The notes under the pieces were generated by a model. The model did no database searches, was not told the DNA's origin, and saw only the letters and a program-made list of their open reading frames with translations. The position numbers were made by a program, and so were the translations under genes. This document shows positions 41,989 to 51,700 of a DNA stretch of 64,000 nucleotides, piece after piece (positions within the stretch are counted from its first letter, which is position 1; each line of letters starts with the position of its first letter). Source of the DNA: WLJO01 sp945889085 (GTDB lineage Bacteria > Actinomycetota > Acidimicrobiia > Acidimicrobiales > Ilumatobacteraceae); contig CAMDBM010000009.1 of assembly GCA_945889085.1 (NCBI GenBank), positions 1 through 64,000 on the forward strand, written 5' to 3'.

Positions 41989-42465
41989 GCCCCCGAGATC
42001 GTCGAGTGCCTCACCTGCGACGGGCCCGTCACCACGGTGGCCGACACCGAGGTGGGGCCGGTTGTCATCAAGAAAGACCCGCCGCCCACGCGTGCAAGAT
42101 TCCCCATCAGGACGTTCGGGACCGGGCCGGCGACCGGCCAAGCCGCCAGCCGGGCGAACGTCGTGCGAGCCTGCGAGTCACGGGTGAGCACGGCGCGTAC
42201 TTGGCGGTAGGGAGCCGAACGTAACGAACACCGCAACTTCCACCATCGGTTGGTGCATGTGCTCGGGCTGCGGCTCACCCTGCACCCCGATCGTTCGCTC
42301 GACGTCACATTTCCCGCGGGAAATCCGGTGGACCGCACCATCGAGTTCGCGCCGTTCGCTGCACCAGAGCCGGCAGACCCGAATTTGATCACCGGCACCT
42401 GGACCGGCGAGCGGCTGCAGATGGACTACCTGCAGATCGCGGTGGGTAGCAGACAAGCGGCGTGA
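41989..42465 (+). pseudogene. Degenerate copy of the DUF222/HNH gene 3' half
   Basis: Two blocks match the intact gene at 38,441-38,920: about 115 bp at the left (PEIVECLTCDGPVTTVADTE, then KKDPPPTRA) and about 235 bp at the right (HRLVHVLGLRLTLHPDRSLD to the stop). The roughly 125 bp between them, exactly where the HNH catalytic core should be, is unrelated. The 5' two thirds are absent. It is a recombination remnant in the same orientation as the intact copy. Confidence 0.85.
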
Positions 42466-42747
42466 GCGATTGTCACAGCACGCGGTCGACGCCGGCAGCT
42501 CTTCGACATCCACTACTAGCCGGAAACAATCTGCTCCTCGTCGGTTGAGACCGCGTGAGAGACGAGCTCCGCCATGGCGGTAGCAAGGGCTGCCCCGGAT
42601 GGCATGGCCAACGCGAATGCTCAAAGCGGGACTGGCGTCTGCACGAGGAACCTCACCTTGCGATTCTGATTATTCAACACGACCTCGATCGCTGAGTGGA
42701 ACTGGGCCAATCGTTCAGCTCTGGCAAGAGCGGGGTCCGAGCTCCGC

Positions 42748-42753
42748 TAATCT
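42748..42753 (+). promoter_or_regulatory. -10 element for the 159-aa gene
   Basis: TAATCT, 7 nt, GTG at 42761; decides the start against the longer open frame from 42599. The 295 bp before the gene hold nothing else recognisable. Confidence 0.5.
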
Positions 42754-42760
42754 CAAATCT

Positions 42761-43240
42761 GTGGCAGCGAAGCGCGTCAAGCGATTGACTCTCCCCGAGC
42801 CGGAAACGTTCAGCGAAGACGAGCAGCTCTTTGCCCAGGTTGCGGTCGGGATCGTTCGAGCAGGCGGTGCAATGTTCCACGGTCGTTACGTGGAAGCGGT
42901 AGTCGCTCGCGCCCTCGGAGCAGATTTCCCAACGACCGGGATCTCCTCTTGGGACTTGGTGGCCAAAGATGGCACCAAGATCGAGGTCCGCTCCGCCGGC
43001 CCTGCTCGCGCCTTTTCCTCGCGAGGGCTCAAGGACGTTGATGTCTGGGTGTTTGCGACTTGGGAAGGCGAGCTTCCTGATCGTCAGTACCGATTCCACG
43101 TCTTGGGATCGAAAGAAGTCGCCAAACTCGCGGACCGAAGCAGGTCGATTCGACCCAAGGTGCTCGACGAACTCTTCCCGCCAACCGATGTCGGTGGGCT
43201 CAAGTCGGCGGTCCGCCGGGCCGCCCGCCGGAACAACTGA
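42761..43240 (+). CDS. Unknown protein with a possible PD-(D/E)xK-like core
   Basis: 159 aa. GGAMFHGRYVEAVVARALG, then SWDLVAKDGTKIEVRSAG gives Asp followed 11 residues later by Glu-x-Arg, the spacing of a restriction-endonuclease-like core with Arg in place of Lys. DVDVWVFATWEGELPDRQYR then continues in strand-like fashion. Similar layout is seen in small nuclease-like genes of defence islands, but I do not recognise a family. Convergent with the six-gene operon, 56 bp away. Confidence 0.6.
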   Translation: MAAKRVKRLTLPEPETFSEDEQLFAQVAVGIVRAGGAMFHGRYVEAVVARALGADFPTTGISSWDLVAKDGTKIEVRSAGPARAFSSRGLKDVDVWVFATWEGELPDRQYRFHVLGSKEVAKLADRSRSIRPKVLDELFPPTDVGGLKSAVRRAARRNN

Positions 43241-43296
43241 ACCACGCTCAAGCCGAGCGGCACAAGACGCGAAGGCCTGACGCCGCTCACGGCCGG

Positions 43297-43656
43297 TCAG
43301 ATCGTGATCACGAGGTCGTTGCGGCCGAGGAAAGCGCTCACTGCGTTGAGTACCTCGGCGTCATCGTCCATCCCTGTCGGGCTTTGCAGATCGGCGATCT
43401 CATCGTCGTGCTGCGTGAAGTACCTGATCGCGCCACGCAGCAAGGCCCGTTCTTTCGCTGTGTACGTCTCAGCACCCTCGATCAGGGCATGCAAGACTTC
43501 AGCGATACGTTCGCCGAGACCCACGTCGATGAAGTCATGCTCATCCGCTGCGTTGCGTACCGATTCAATATGCTCGTCGACCAGCCCCGCGGCCTCCCGC
43601 AAGAACGCAGAAGTTGCCGGCTCCACGTATTCCTTCAGTACGGATGCGACGTCCAT
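43297..43656 (-). CDS. Small DUF1232 (YkvA)-like protein, last gene of the defence operon
   Basis: 119 aa. ATG is 2 bp after the UvrD stop. The C-terminal part RALLRGAIRYFTQHDDEIAD leading to GMDDDAEVLNAVSAFL resembles the DUF1232 pattern YF..p.Di.pd...G..DDa.vl, but with acidic residues instead of the usual membrane-facing hydrophobics, so it is probably soluble. The N-terminal 60 residues are helical (FLREAAGLVDEHIESVRNAA). DUF1232 proteins occur beside several defence helicases. Role unknown. Confidence 0.6.
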   Translation of the reverse strand: MDVASVLKEYVEPATSAFLREAAGLVDEHIESVRNAADEHDFIDVGLGERIAEVLHALIEGAETYTAKERALLRGAIRYFTQHDDEIADLQSPTGMDDDAEVLNAVSAFLGRNDLVITI

Positions 43657-43658
43657 CG

Positions 43659-45785
43659 CTACTCGACCGCACCCGTTGCGACGAGAAACTCGCTCGGCTG
43701 ACCAGACCACGTGACTAATAGGGCGTCGCGCGCCCGTGTGCAGGCAACGAAGAGGAGGCAACGCTCGGCTTCAAGGGATTGCGCATGGGCCTTGGCGTCC
43801 ACGTTCTCCGGCACGATCGCCGCAGGCAGCGGCACTGAGCCTTTCGCGCAATGCGCGACGGCGACTGCCCTGAACTCCAGACCCTTCATTCTGTGCATCG
43901 TGGCCACGGAGACGGCGGATGCTTCGGCGTCGAGGTCACCTTCGATCGCCTGTGCGGGAATTCCAGCGCTCTTGAAGGCGGCGAGGAAATCGTCACGGAT
44001 GTCCTTGGTTCTACACGCAATCGCAATTTCGTTGTTGGTGTAGCCCTGCCCCTGGAGAGTCGCGACCCACTTGATCACAGCTTTGGTCTCTGACGACAAG
44101 TTGGTGCAACCCGCGAATGACGGTTGCCCACCAGTGAGCACCGATCGGTAACCGGCGAGGCTCTCGTTCTCACCGTCGAGGTTGTCTGCCTCCACACCTT
44201 CCAGAAGCGCGACGGCCCAGTTCAGGATCTGGCGCGTAGTTCGGTAGTTGATGCGCAGCCGGAAGGAGCGTCCCACGACGTGGATCCCGACCTTCGAAAG
44301 GGTGGTCCGGTTGCCGTAGATCCGCTGGTATGCGTCTCCGACGACAAACATGTCGTTGGGGCCTTCGGCCACCATCGCGCGCAGCATTCTCCATTGCGCT
44401 GGGTGAAGGTCCTGCGCCTCGTCGACAATGACCGCCGCGTACGGCTTGACCGAGCGGGTCTGTAAATAGCCGGCAGCCTCGAGCGCGAGTTGCAAAAAGG
44501 TCCGCTTGCCGGTCTGTTGTTGTTCAGCTCCGAACGCCTCGACCGCCTCCCACACATTGACTCGGTGACGCCGGTCCAGGCGCCCCCCTCGGCCAGGACG
44601 AGCAGCGCGCAAGTACTCGTCTCGGGAGGTGATCGCCTGAGCGAGGATGACCTGCTCGTACTCGTTCTGAAGGAACGACACGTCGAATGCGCTGGACGTC
44701 ACCTCGATTGCCTTCTCCCAAGCTGCCCTTTCTTCAACGTTGGACAGGATTCTTGGTTGCGACCCCTCTGCGTCGCGCACGACTTGTGACGCCAATCGAT
44801 CCACGTTGACGACAGTGACCCGGTTTCGCAGAGCTTTACCCCCGAGAACCTCAAGGTTCCGAGCGATCACGCTCGTGAGGTTCTTCGTGAACGTCGTGAA
44901 CAGGATCGGCTGGTCTGCGCCGAGCCGTTCGCCAAGTGCCTTGGCCCGGTGCATCGCGACCACGGTCTTGCCAGTTCCAGCCCCACCAGTGACGCGCACG
45001 GGCCCGTTGTACGTTTCGCGATAGGCGATCCGCCGCTGCGTCGGGTGGAGGAAGACTCGCCACAGCTCGAGGGGTTTGGACAGGATGTCGACGAGCTCGT
45101 CTGGCCCTGTCACGCTCACGAACTCGGCGCCGCTTGCATCTCGTTCCAGTGCAGCCTCGAGATCCTCGGGGTCCACGACTTCTTTGGGACCAGCAATCGC
45201 TATCTGAGCCCAAACCTCTTCCGGAGAGGCCCCGCCGGCCAGATGAAGCAGGACATCTCCCTGGTTGAGCGGCAGCAACGCCACCAGCGCGAGGAGCTGG
45301 TCGTCGGTGCGCATGTTGCGAACGAGGGGAAGCACATCTTGGGATACACCCAGTCGAACGAGATCATGGTCCGACACAGCGGCGAACATCGGCACAGTCG
45401 CGGCCGCGCCCGCCGACGCGCCTGCCTCGATTGCCTTGGCTGCTTCTTCAACCTCGACGACATCGACAATTTCAATGCCGCCGGTAGCAGGGTTCACCCG
45501 GAGCCTGTTCCGCTTCGCCCAGGCGTAGGCATCGTCATGGGGCATGATCCGCAGCAGGAAGTAGGTGTCTCCCTGCTCGGGCGCTCGAACGACACCCCGC
45601 CAGAAATTGTCGATGCGGACGGTCCGGGCCTGTGGGTCCTTCGGGGCATGTAGCGGTTCGAGATGGGCCCCGGCGAAGGCTTGCTGATCGAAGTTCACAA
45701 CCAGATCAGCAACCTTGGTCTGTACGTCGTGGGGCATCCTGCCGAGATCACGGAACATGCCAGCGGAGAGGACGAGACGCGGCAT
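43659..45785 (-). CDS. RelE-fold domain fused to UvrD/Rep superfamily 1 helicase
   Basis: 708 aa. Residues 1-105 look like a RelE/HigB fold (FRDLGRMPHDVQTKVADLVV; VRIDNFWRGVVRAP; HDDAYAWAKRNRLRVNPATG). A linker of about 160 residues leads to the helicase: Walker A GGAGTGKT at 267-274, DEAQDLHPAQW near 458, NYRTTRQIL near 520, and motif V TMHRMKGLEFRAVAV near 630. ATG overlaps the stop of the giant helicase gene by one base (TAATG). Fused RelE-UvrD proteins are known in Actinobacteria, but their job is not. Confidence 0.85.
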   Translation of the reverse strand: MPRLVLSAGMFRDLGRMPHDVQTKVADLVVNFDQQAFAGAHLEPLHAPKDPQARTVRIDNFWRGVVRAPEQGDTYFLLRIMPHDDAYAWAKRNRLRVNPATGGIEIVDVVEVEEAAKAIEAGASAGAAATVPMFAAVSDHDLVRLGVSQDVLPLVRNMRTDDQLLALVALLPLNQGDVLLHLAGGASPEEVWAQIAIAGPKEVVDPEDLEAALERDASGAEFVSVTGPDELVDILSKPLELWRVFLHPTQRRIAYRETYNGPVRVTGGAGTGKTVVAMHRAKALGERLGADQPILFTTFTKNLTSVIARNLEVLGGKALRNRVTVVNVDRLASQVVRDAEGSQPRILSNVEERAAWEKAIEVTSSAFDVSFLQNEYEQVILAQAITSRDEYLRAARPGRGGRLDRRHRVNVWEAVEAFGAEQQQTGKRTFLQLALEAAGYLQTRSVKPYAAVIVDEAQDLHPAQWRMLRAMVAEGPNDMFVVGDAYQRIYGNRTTLSKVGIHVVGRSFRLRINYRTTRQILNWAVALLEGVEADNLDGENESLAGYRSVLTGGQPSFAGCTNLSSETKAVIKWVATLQGQGYTNNEIAIACRTKDIRDDFLAAFKSAGIPAQAIEGDLDAEASAVSVATMHRMKGLEFRAVAVAHCAKGSVPLPAAIVPENVDAKAHAQSLEAERCLLFVACTRARDALLVTWSGQPSEFLVATGAVE

Positions 45786-48700
45786 TAGTGGTCACCCGCG
45801 ATCGCTTGTAGTAGTTCGCCCAAGGTCCATTCCTCAACATCTTTCGCCGCCCACCCTGCCTGTCGAATGGCTGCTGCAGAGTCCTCGTCGGTCTCCACGA
45901 GGATCGCCACTTTCTGCTGAGGCCATGCGACTTCGAGGGGCGGTAGGTCCCCGTCGCCATCAAGGTCGTAACCGACGATTGGCATCGGGACGCCCTCGTG
46001 CGCGAGCGCCCGCCGGGCAAGGTTCTGGGCGGATGCACTGGTGACGAGGGCGAGTTCGTCCTCAACGTCGGCGAGTTCAAGAATTGGGATCGCTACCGCT
46101 CCCTCGCCACCCGGGATGAGCATGAGATTGCCGAGGTCCAAGGAGGCATGTTCGGATCTCGCCGAGATCACGTGCTCAGAGTACCGATCGCTCGCGAACT
46201 GGAGCACATTGGCCCACTGCAGCCAATCGGCCCAACGCTGTCGATGAGCCGGTTCGACGAGTCCCTCTGTCGAATCGTCGATGACGGAAAGAACGAGCGA
46301 TCTCGGCAGCATCAAGGTCGGATCGGCGTACTCCGCACGGGTGTCGAGGAAGACGTGCAGTGGGAGGCCATGCAGCGTCGGCAGTCCGACGCCCGCGACT
46401 ACGCCATCGGCCTGGCCAGTGGGATGCACGCCGCCGTTCAGGGCTGAACGGACAGCACCTTCGATCTGGTTCAGCGCGTAACGGGGAGCGGACGCGAGCG
46501 CCGGGTTGCCAGCAACGAAGCCGCCAAGCGCCGAACGGGCGAGCAGCGGCCATCGCTCATCGGGGTGCCGGAGGTATTCGAGGAGCAAGCGGATCGGGTT
46601 GAACTGCAACCAACGTGCCTCGAAGCTGTCGAACTGTGGGCCTTGTGACAGCACAGCCTGAGCCTGGATTCTTTGCTGATCAGACAGCATCGGCCGGTCC
46701 GGCGCCTGCGTCGCGACGTCCGGGTTCAACGCCTGCTCGTGAGCGATGACGTCGTCCCACGTGACGTTCCACACCACAACATCATTCGTTCGAAGCGCAC
46801 GTCGTTTCTGGGCGTCATCCGCGAGGCGGTTGTGTTCTGTTGTTGCGTGGAACTGGAACCCGTCGAGGTAGACGGCGACCTCGAGGGGTGGACCGTCCTG
46901 GCGTTGGAACAGGAAATCGGGCTTCGTGTGGTGAAGCCCGCCCGCCTGCTTCTGTTCGGTAACGAGCCAGCGGGCCACTTGCTGGTCGCCTTCCTGGAGC
47001 CTCAGCTCGATGCCTGTCGTGCCGCCCGGCAACGCGACGGGCTTGGCACTCCCAGAGGTGAACCTGTTGGCACCCCAACCGAGCAGCAACTTGGCGAACC
47101 GTCGCTCCAATTCGCTCTGCTCGACGTGAGAGATGTCAATGTCGGCGACTGTGGCAACCGGGTGGAACTCCCAACTGGCGAGTAACTGGTCGAGCACTTC
47201 AAGTGCGAGACTCCGCGAGACCGACCCGATCTCGTTCGGCGCAACGCCAGCAAGTAGGCAGCGATGGCAGGCCTGTCGCCCCTCGTTCTGGCATTCGCAC
47301 CGGGCGATCGCTACCTGAGCGGCCCGCAGGATCTCACCTAGCCGTTCCGGGCTCGCGAGCCGGCCGAGATAGCCGGTTCCACCGGGCACGAGGTCGTGTA
47401 CCACCAGGAAGCGACGTCGACCGGGGCCACCCGAACCCGGGTAGTCGCTGGTGACCACGGCTAGGTGATCGGGCTCACCGCCGAAGTCCAGACGGAGACC
47501 GAGCATCAACGCACCCTTGAACGACGCGAGACGCTCCTTGCTCTCGAACGTCGACACCGGCATCAGGAGCCGTACGGCCTCGGTGTGCAACTCGTGCATG
47601 AGCACGAGGTCGCGCCATTCCTCCTTCTTCGCCCCGCTGCGTGTGTAGCACCAGCCGCGGTGCCGCACGGGTTCGTGCTGGCGTCGCGGCCTCGCACCGT
47701 CGACGACACCGCAGTACTGGCAGGTGTGGAAGCGGGCAGCCTTGTACTCCAGGCCCGCTATGAATACCGACCCGGCCCCCATTCGTAGGCGTCCGAGGTT
47801 CACCGTTCGCAAGGTTGCGGTTCGCGACAATTCCATCCCGAACACTTCGGTGTTGTGTTCGTATGCGCTCACCACGTCGAGTGGGTCCACGTCCACCGTC
47901 GACACGATGTCGTACAGCTCGCGTTCGCGGTCGTCCTTGTCGTCGTAAACGCGGGTCGCTTCCTCCGAATCCATCGTGGTCACCTTCGTGAGAGGGATCA
48001 CGCGGTGACGGGCTCCGAGGTCGTTGATGTCCTCGTTGTCACAACGGGGGCATTTGTTCCAGTTCGGTCGCGAGGTTTCGGGGGCACCGAAGCCACATTG
48101 TGGGCAGAGGCGCCAGAGCATCTCGTCGTCGTCGCCGGCGCCGCCGATGTCCAGACCGTCAATGACGAGGCGATGCCCGCCGACGTAGAACGAGTTGCCG
48201 GGCGCGAACTCCTGGAGCGCAACCGAACGGTTTCGCTGGTACTCGTGCAGGGTCGACTCGTAGCTCCCGTCCTTCCCGCGACTCCAGAGCGAAGCATCGA
48301 GTTGGGTGGTGTCGCCGATCAACGTGTAGTTCGGCAAAAGCCCGAGGCGTTCAAGGCCGGAGAGGATGTATTCCTTGCGGATTGTTTCGATCTGGCGGTG
48401 CACGGCGGCGCGTTCACCGGCGAGGCGGCTTCGGTTGTCCTCGTCCTCCTGGGTCTTGTGAGCCTTCGTGTCGATCGCGTCGATGGCGGTCTTCAGGCGG
48501 GTACGTTGGTTGGTGAGATTGCCGAGTTGTGCTTCCCAACGCGAGAAAGCAGTCTTGACGAGTTCGGCGATTCCGTTCGCAGCGAATTCGGTGATCTGCT
48601 GGCGAGTGTTGTCGGTGATCGCGTCACCGAAGAGGTCAGCGAACTGAGTCGACAGGTTCGTAGCGTCGACCTGAGATGCCTGGACGATCGCATGCATCCA

Positions 48701-51700
48701 GCCGCCGTGGTCGAGGCCGCGGATAACAGTCTGCCCCATGCCTATCGGCATCGGCGGTGCGGCAACGGTTCCGCGTGCCGTCGCGTCGATCACGAACGCG
48801 AGGTACTGGCGCCGCAGGATCTCGATGGCGTCCAGGTAGCAGTTCGGTGGGCGCACCTCGCCGGCGAGCATGTGCCGTGGTTCGGTGAGGTAGTAGAGCG
48901 CTCGCGGTTCGGTGGGTAGGAACGACACGACGAGGGCGTTCCCGGTGAGCCGGCCGGCTCGACCGGCCCGCTGGATGTACGACGCCGGGTTGCGTGGAAT
49001 GGACGTAAGCATCACGGCTGACAGGTCGCCGATATCGATGCCGAGTTCCATCGTTGGGGTGCAGGTCAGAACGTTCGGGGAGTCCGCCTGTTTGCCTGTC
49101 TTGAAATCGGCTTCGACGGCCTCGCGCTTTGCACGGCTGAGGAGACCCGTGTGTTCCTCGGTGACGACCCGGCGCATCCCTGAGAGATAGAGCCTTCGGT
49201 AGTAGCTGGACTCAGCGCTTGCTTCGCTCTGGAACCGACCGGTGCATCGGTAGCGCAGACAGGGGGTCTGGTGCCACGCGCCGAGCTGATCGGGCCCGGG
49301 GACCCACGTGAAGGAACACGCGTCGCAGCGCAGCAGGCCCCACGAACCGCCCTGCTGGTCGACTCGGCTCACGGTGATCGACTCCGGGCCGAGGGCGTAG
49401 ACGGTGTTCCCCTTCGTTGTCTTCACGGTCCGCAGGTAGTCGTGGGCGGCGAGCTGTTCGAGCACAACGGTGTTGAGGTCTCGAGCCTCTGCGGCAGGGA
49501 TGCCAAGCACCCGAACCCCCCAATCGACGAGCCAACTGGGTGTTGCGCCGAGTGCCCGCACGGAATCCAACTTCTCCGTGGACACATCGGTGGTGAAGAA
49601 CGATGGGCGGCTCTGGTCCGGCATGAAGACCGGCATCCCGACAGCGCGGCCACCCCACAGTCGCCACGTGTTGCCGTCCTCCTTGGCGAATGGCTCGAGC
49701 CATGGGTGGAGGATCCCGCCGCGCATGCGCAGCCGCTCCAGCAGGCCGCGCACATACACGGTGTACTCGTGCGATGTCGGCTCGAACTTCAGCGTCAATT
49801 GGCCCGGCAGATGAAGGTGTACGTGAGCCGCAAGCGCTCCGAGTGCCGGGTCAGTTCCTGCGGTCACCCACGCTGATGCCGTGCCTGTGAGCTCAAGGGT
49901 TCGGCCCAGTCGTGAGCGCAAGCCCACCTCCAGCGCCGCTTCAAACTCCAGCCGTTTCTCCAGACGGGCCTGCCCCACCGGATCAGGCGCCGCCGTCCAC
50001 GCTGTTGCCACTTCGCTGTCTCGCATGAGGTCGGGCGGTACGAGCGCGTACGCGGCTTCGGGGTTCCTCTTGGTTTCGATGAGGAGTTCTGTAGCGATGT
50101 CGGCGAGCGTCAAGATTCCCGCACCGTCCACTGCCTTGGCCATCACGCTGCGGAGGTTGAAGCGGTGCGTACGGCTTGCAAAGAACGCAGCCCGGTGGGA
50201 AGCGTCCTGGACGGAGTCGGTGAACGCAAGCAGTTTGCGTTCCTCGATATTCACCTTCGGGGAACCGAAGAGTTGGCTGATGCCCACCGATGCCATGCTG
50301 GCGACCCGGGACCCGATTGGGCGGATCGCGTCCTGCTCACCGCACGACGGGCATTCGGAATGTCTGGCGCTCTCCTCGTCCCTCTGGACAAGTACGGGTA
50401 GCGCGTCGGCGTGCTGGGCGGGGCTCAACTGTCCGTCGGCGGTAGAGAGCCACAGAACATCCAGTTCTCCTGCGCTGGCACGGATGAGTGCCCGGGTGGT
50501 GCCGGGTTTCTCTGCCATTGCCCGGTACGTACGTGCGGGATCATGGACGAGACGGTCACCGAATTCGGTTGCGAGCGCGAGCCAGCCGCTGCGGCCACAC
50601 ATGCGGCAGTAAACCGAGGGCAGTTCCACCGCTGGCACCGAGTCGAGCGAGTCCGTCATGTCGCCGCTGTCGAGCCAACGGAATCGCGGTTCGTGCGAGA
50701 TGGACCGCAGCAGACGTGACACCTCACGCACCCACAGCTGCACCTCGATGTTGAAGAGAGGAACTTCGTTGGTGGTGGCTGGGTCGGTCAGGCGCGCCGC
50801 CGAGAGCAGCGCGAGGAACCGCGTGAGCGCCTCATGGGCTCCGGCACGATCTGTCTGGGCGTGTCGTCCCCATGACGGGATACGCGCGATGACTGCCTCC
50901 AATGCGTCATCCCACAGCGTCGCCCCCTTGCTCGCCCCTGCCAGTACGCCACGCGTCAGCGAGTGGCGCATCAGCAGGGCGCCGAGTTCGATCGGCGAGA
51001 CGTTCCCCTTGCCGATGAACAGCTCTGCGAGTTGGCTCAGCCACAGTGGGTCGTCGAGGTCGACGGCGAGCACGTCTCGCGCCTCGGGGAACGGCAGCCC
51101 ATAGTCAACGTCCGCCACCACCTCCTCGGGAGACAGGCGGTCCTCGCCGATCACCGAGTCCGGTGGGAACGGGCAGCCGAAGACCCTGCCCGCGAACTCG
51201 CGCATCGAATCCGCCGAGGATGTGCCGGTGCCGAGCGTGGCCGACGTCGCTACGGGTGTGACATCGCCGAGCGGGCGATTCGGTTGGGCAACGCCGAGTG
51301 CTGCGCCGAGTCGGCGCAACAGCATCGCCACGTCCGTGCCCTGAGCACCGTCGTACGTGTGGAATTCGTCGAGCACGATGTACTGCAACAAACCCCGCTC
51401 GCTCGCCTGCCACAGCTTCTGGTCGTTCTGTCGCAGCAGCATGAAGTCCAGCATCTTGTAGTTCGTGAGCAGGATGTCCGGCGGGTCGATGAGTAACTGA
51501 TGCTTCACGTCTATGAGGTGGTCTGGCCCCATCGTGGTGTGCGTGCCATCCTCACCCACGTACAGCCCGGCGGTGACGCCGGCAAGTTCAGGGTGGCTGT
51601 GCACGTACTCACCGATGCGTCGGGCCTGGTCGCTCGCCAGCGCGTTCATCGGATAGAGCAGCAACGCCTTCACACCCTGCTTGCCAAGGGCGCGCATGCG

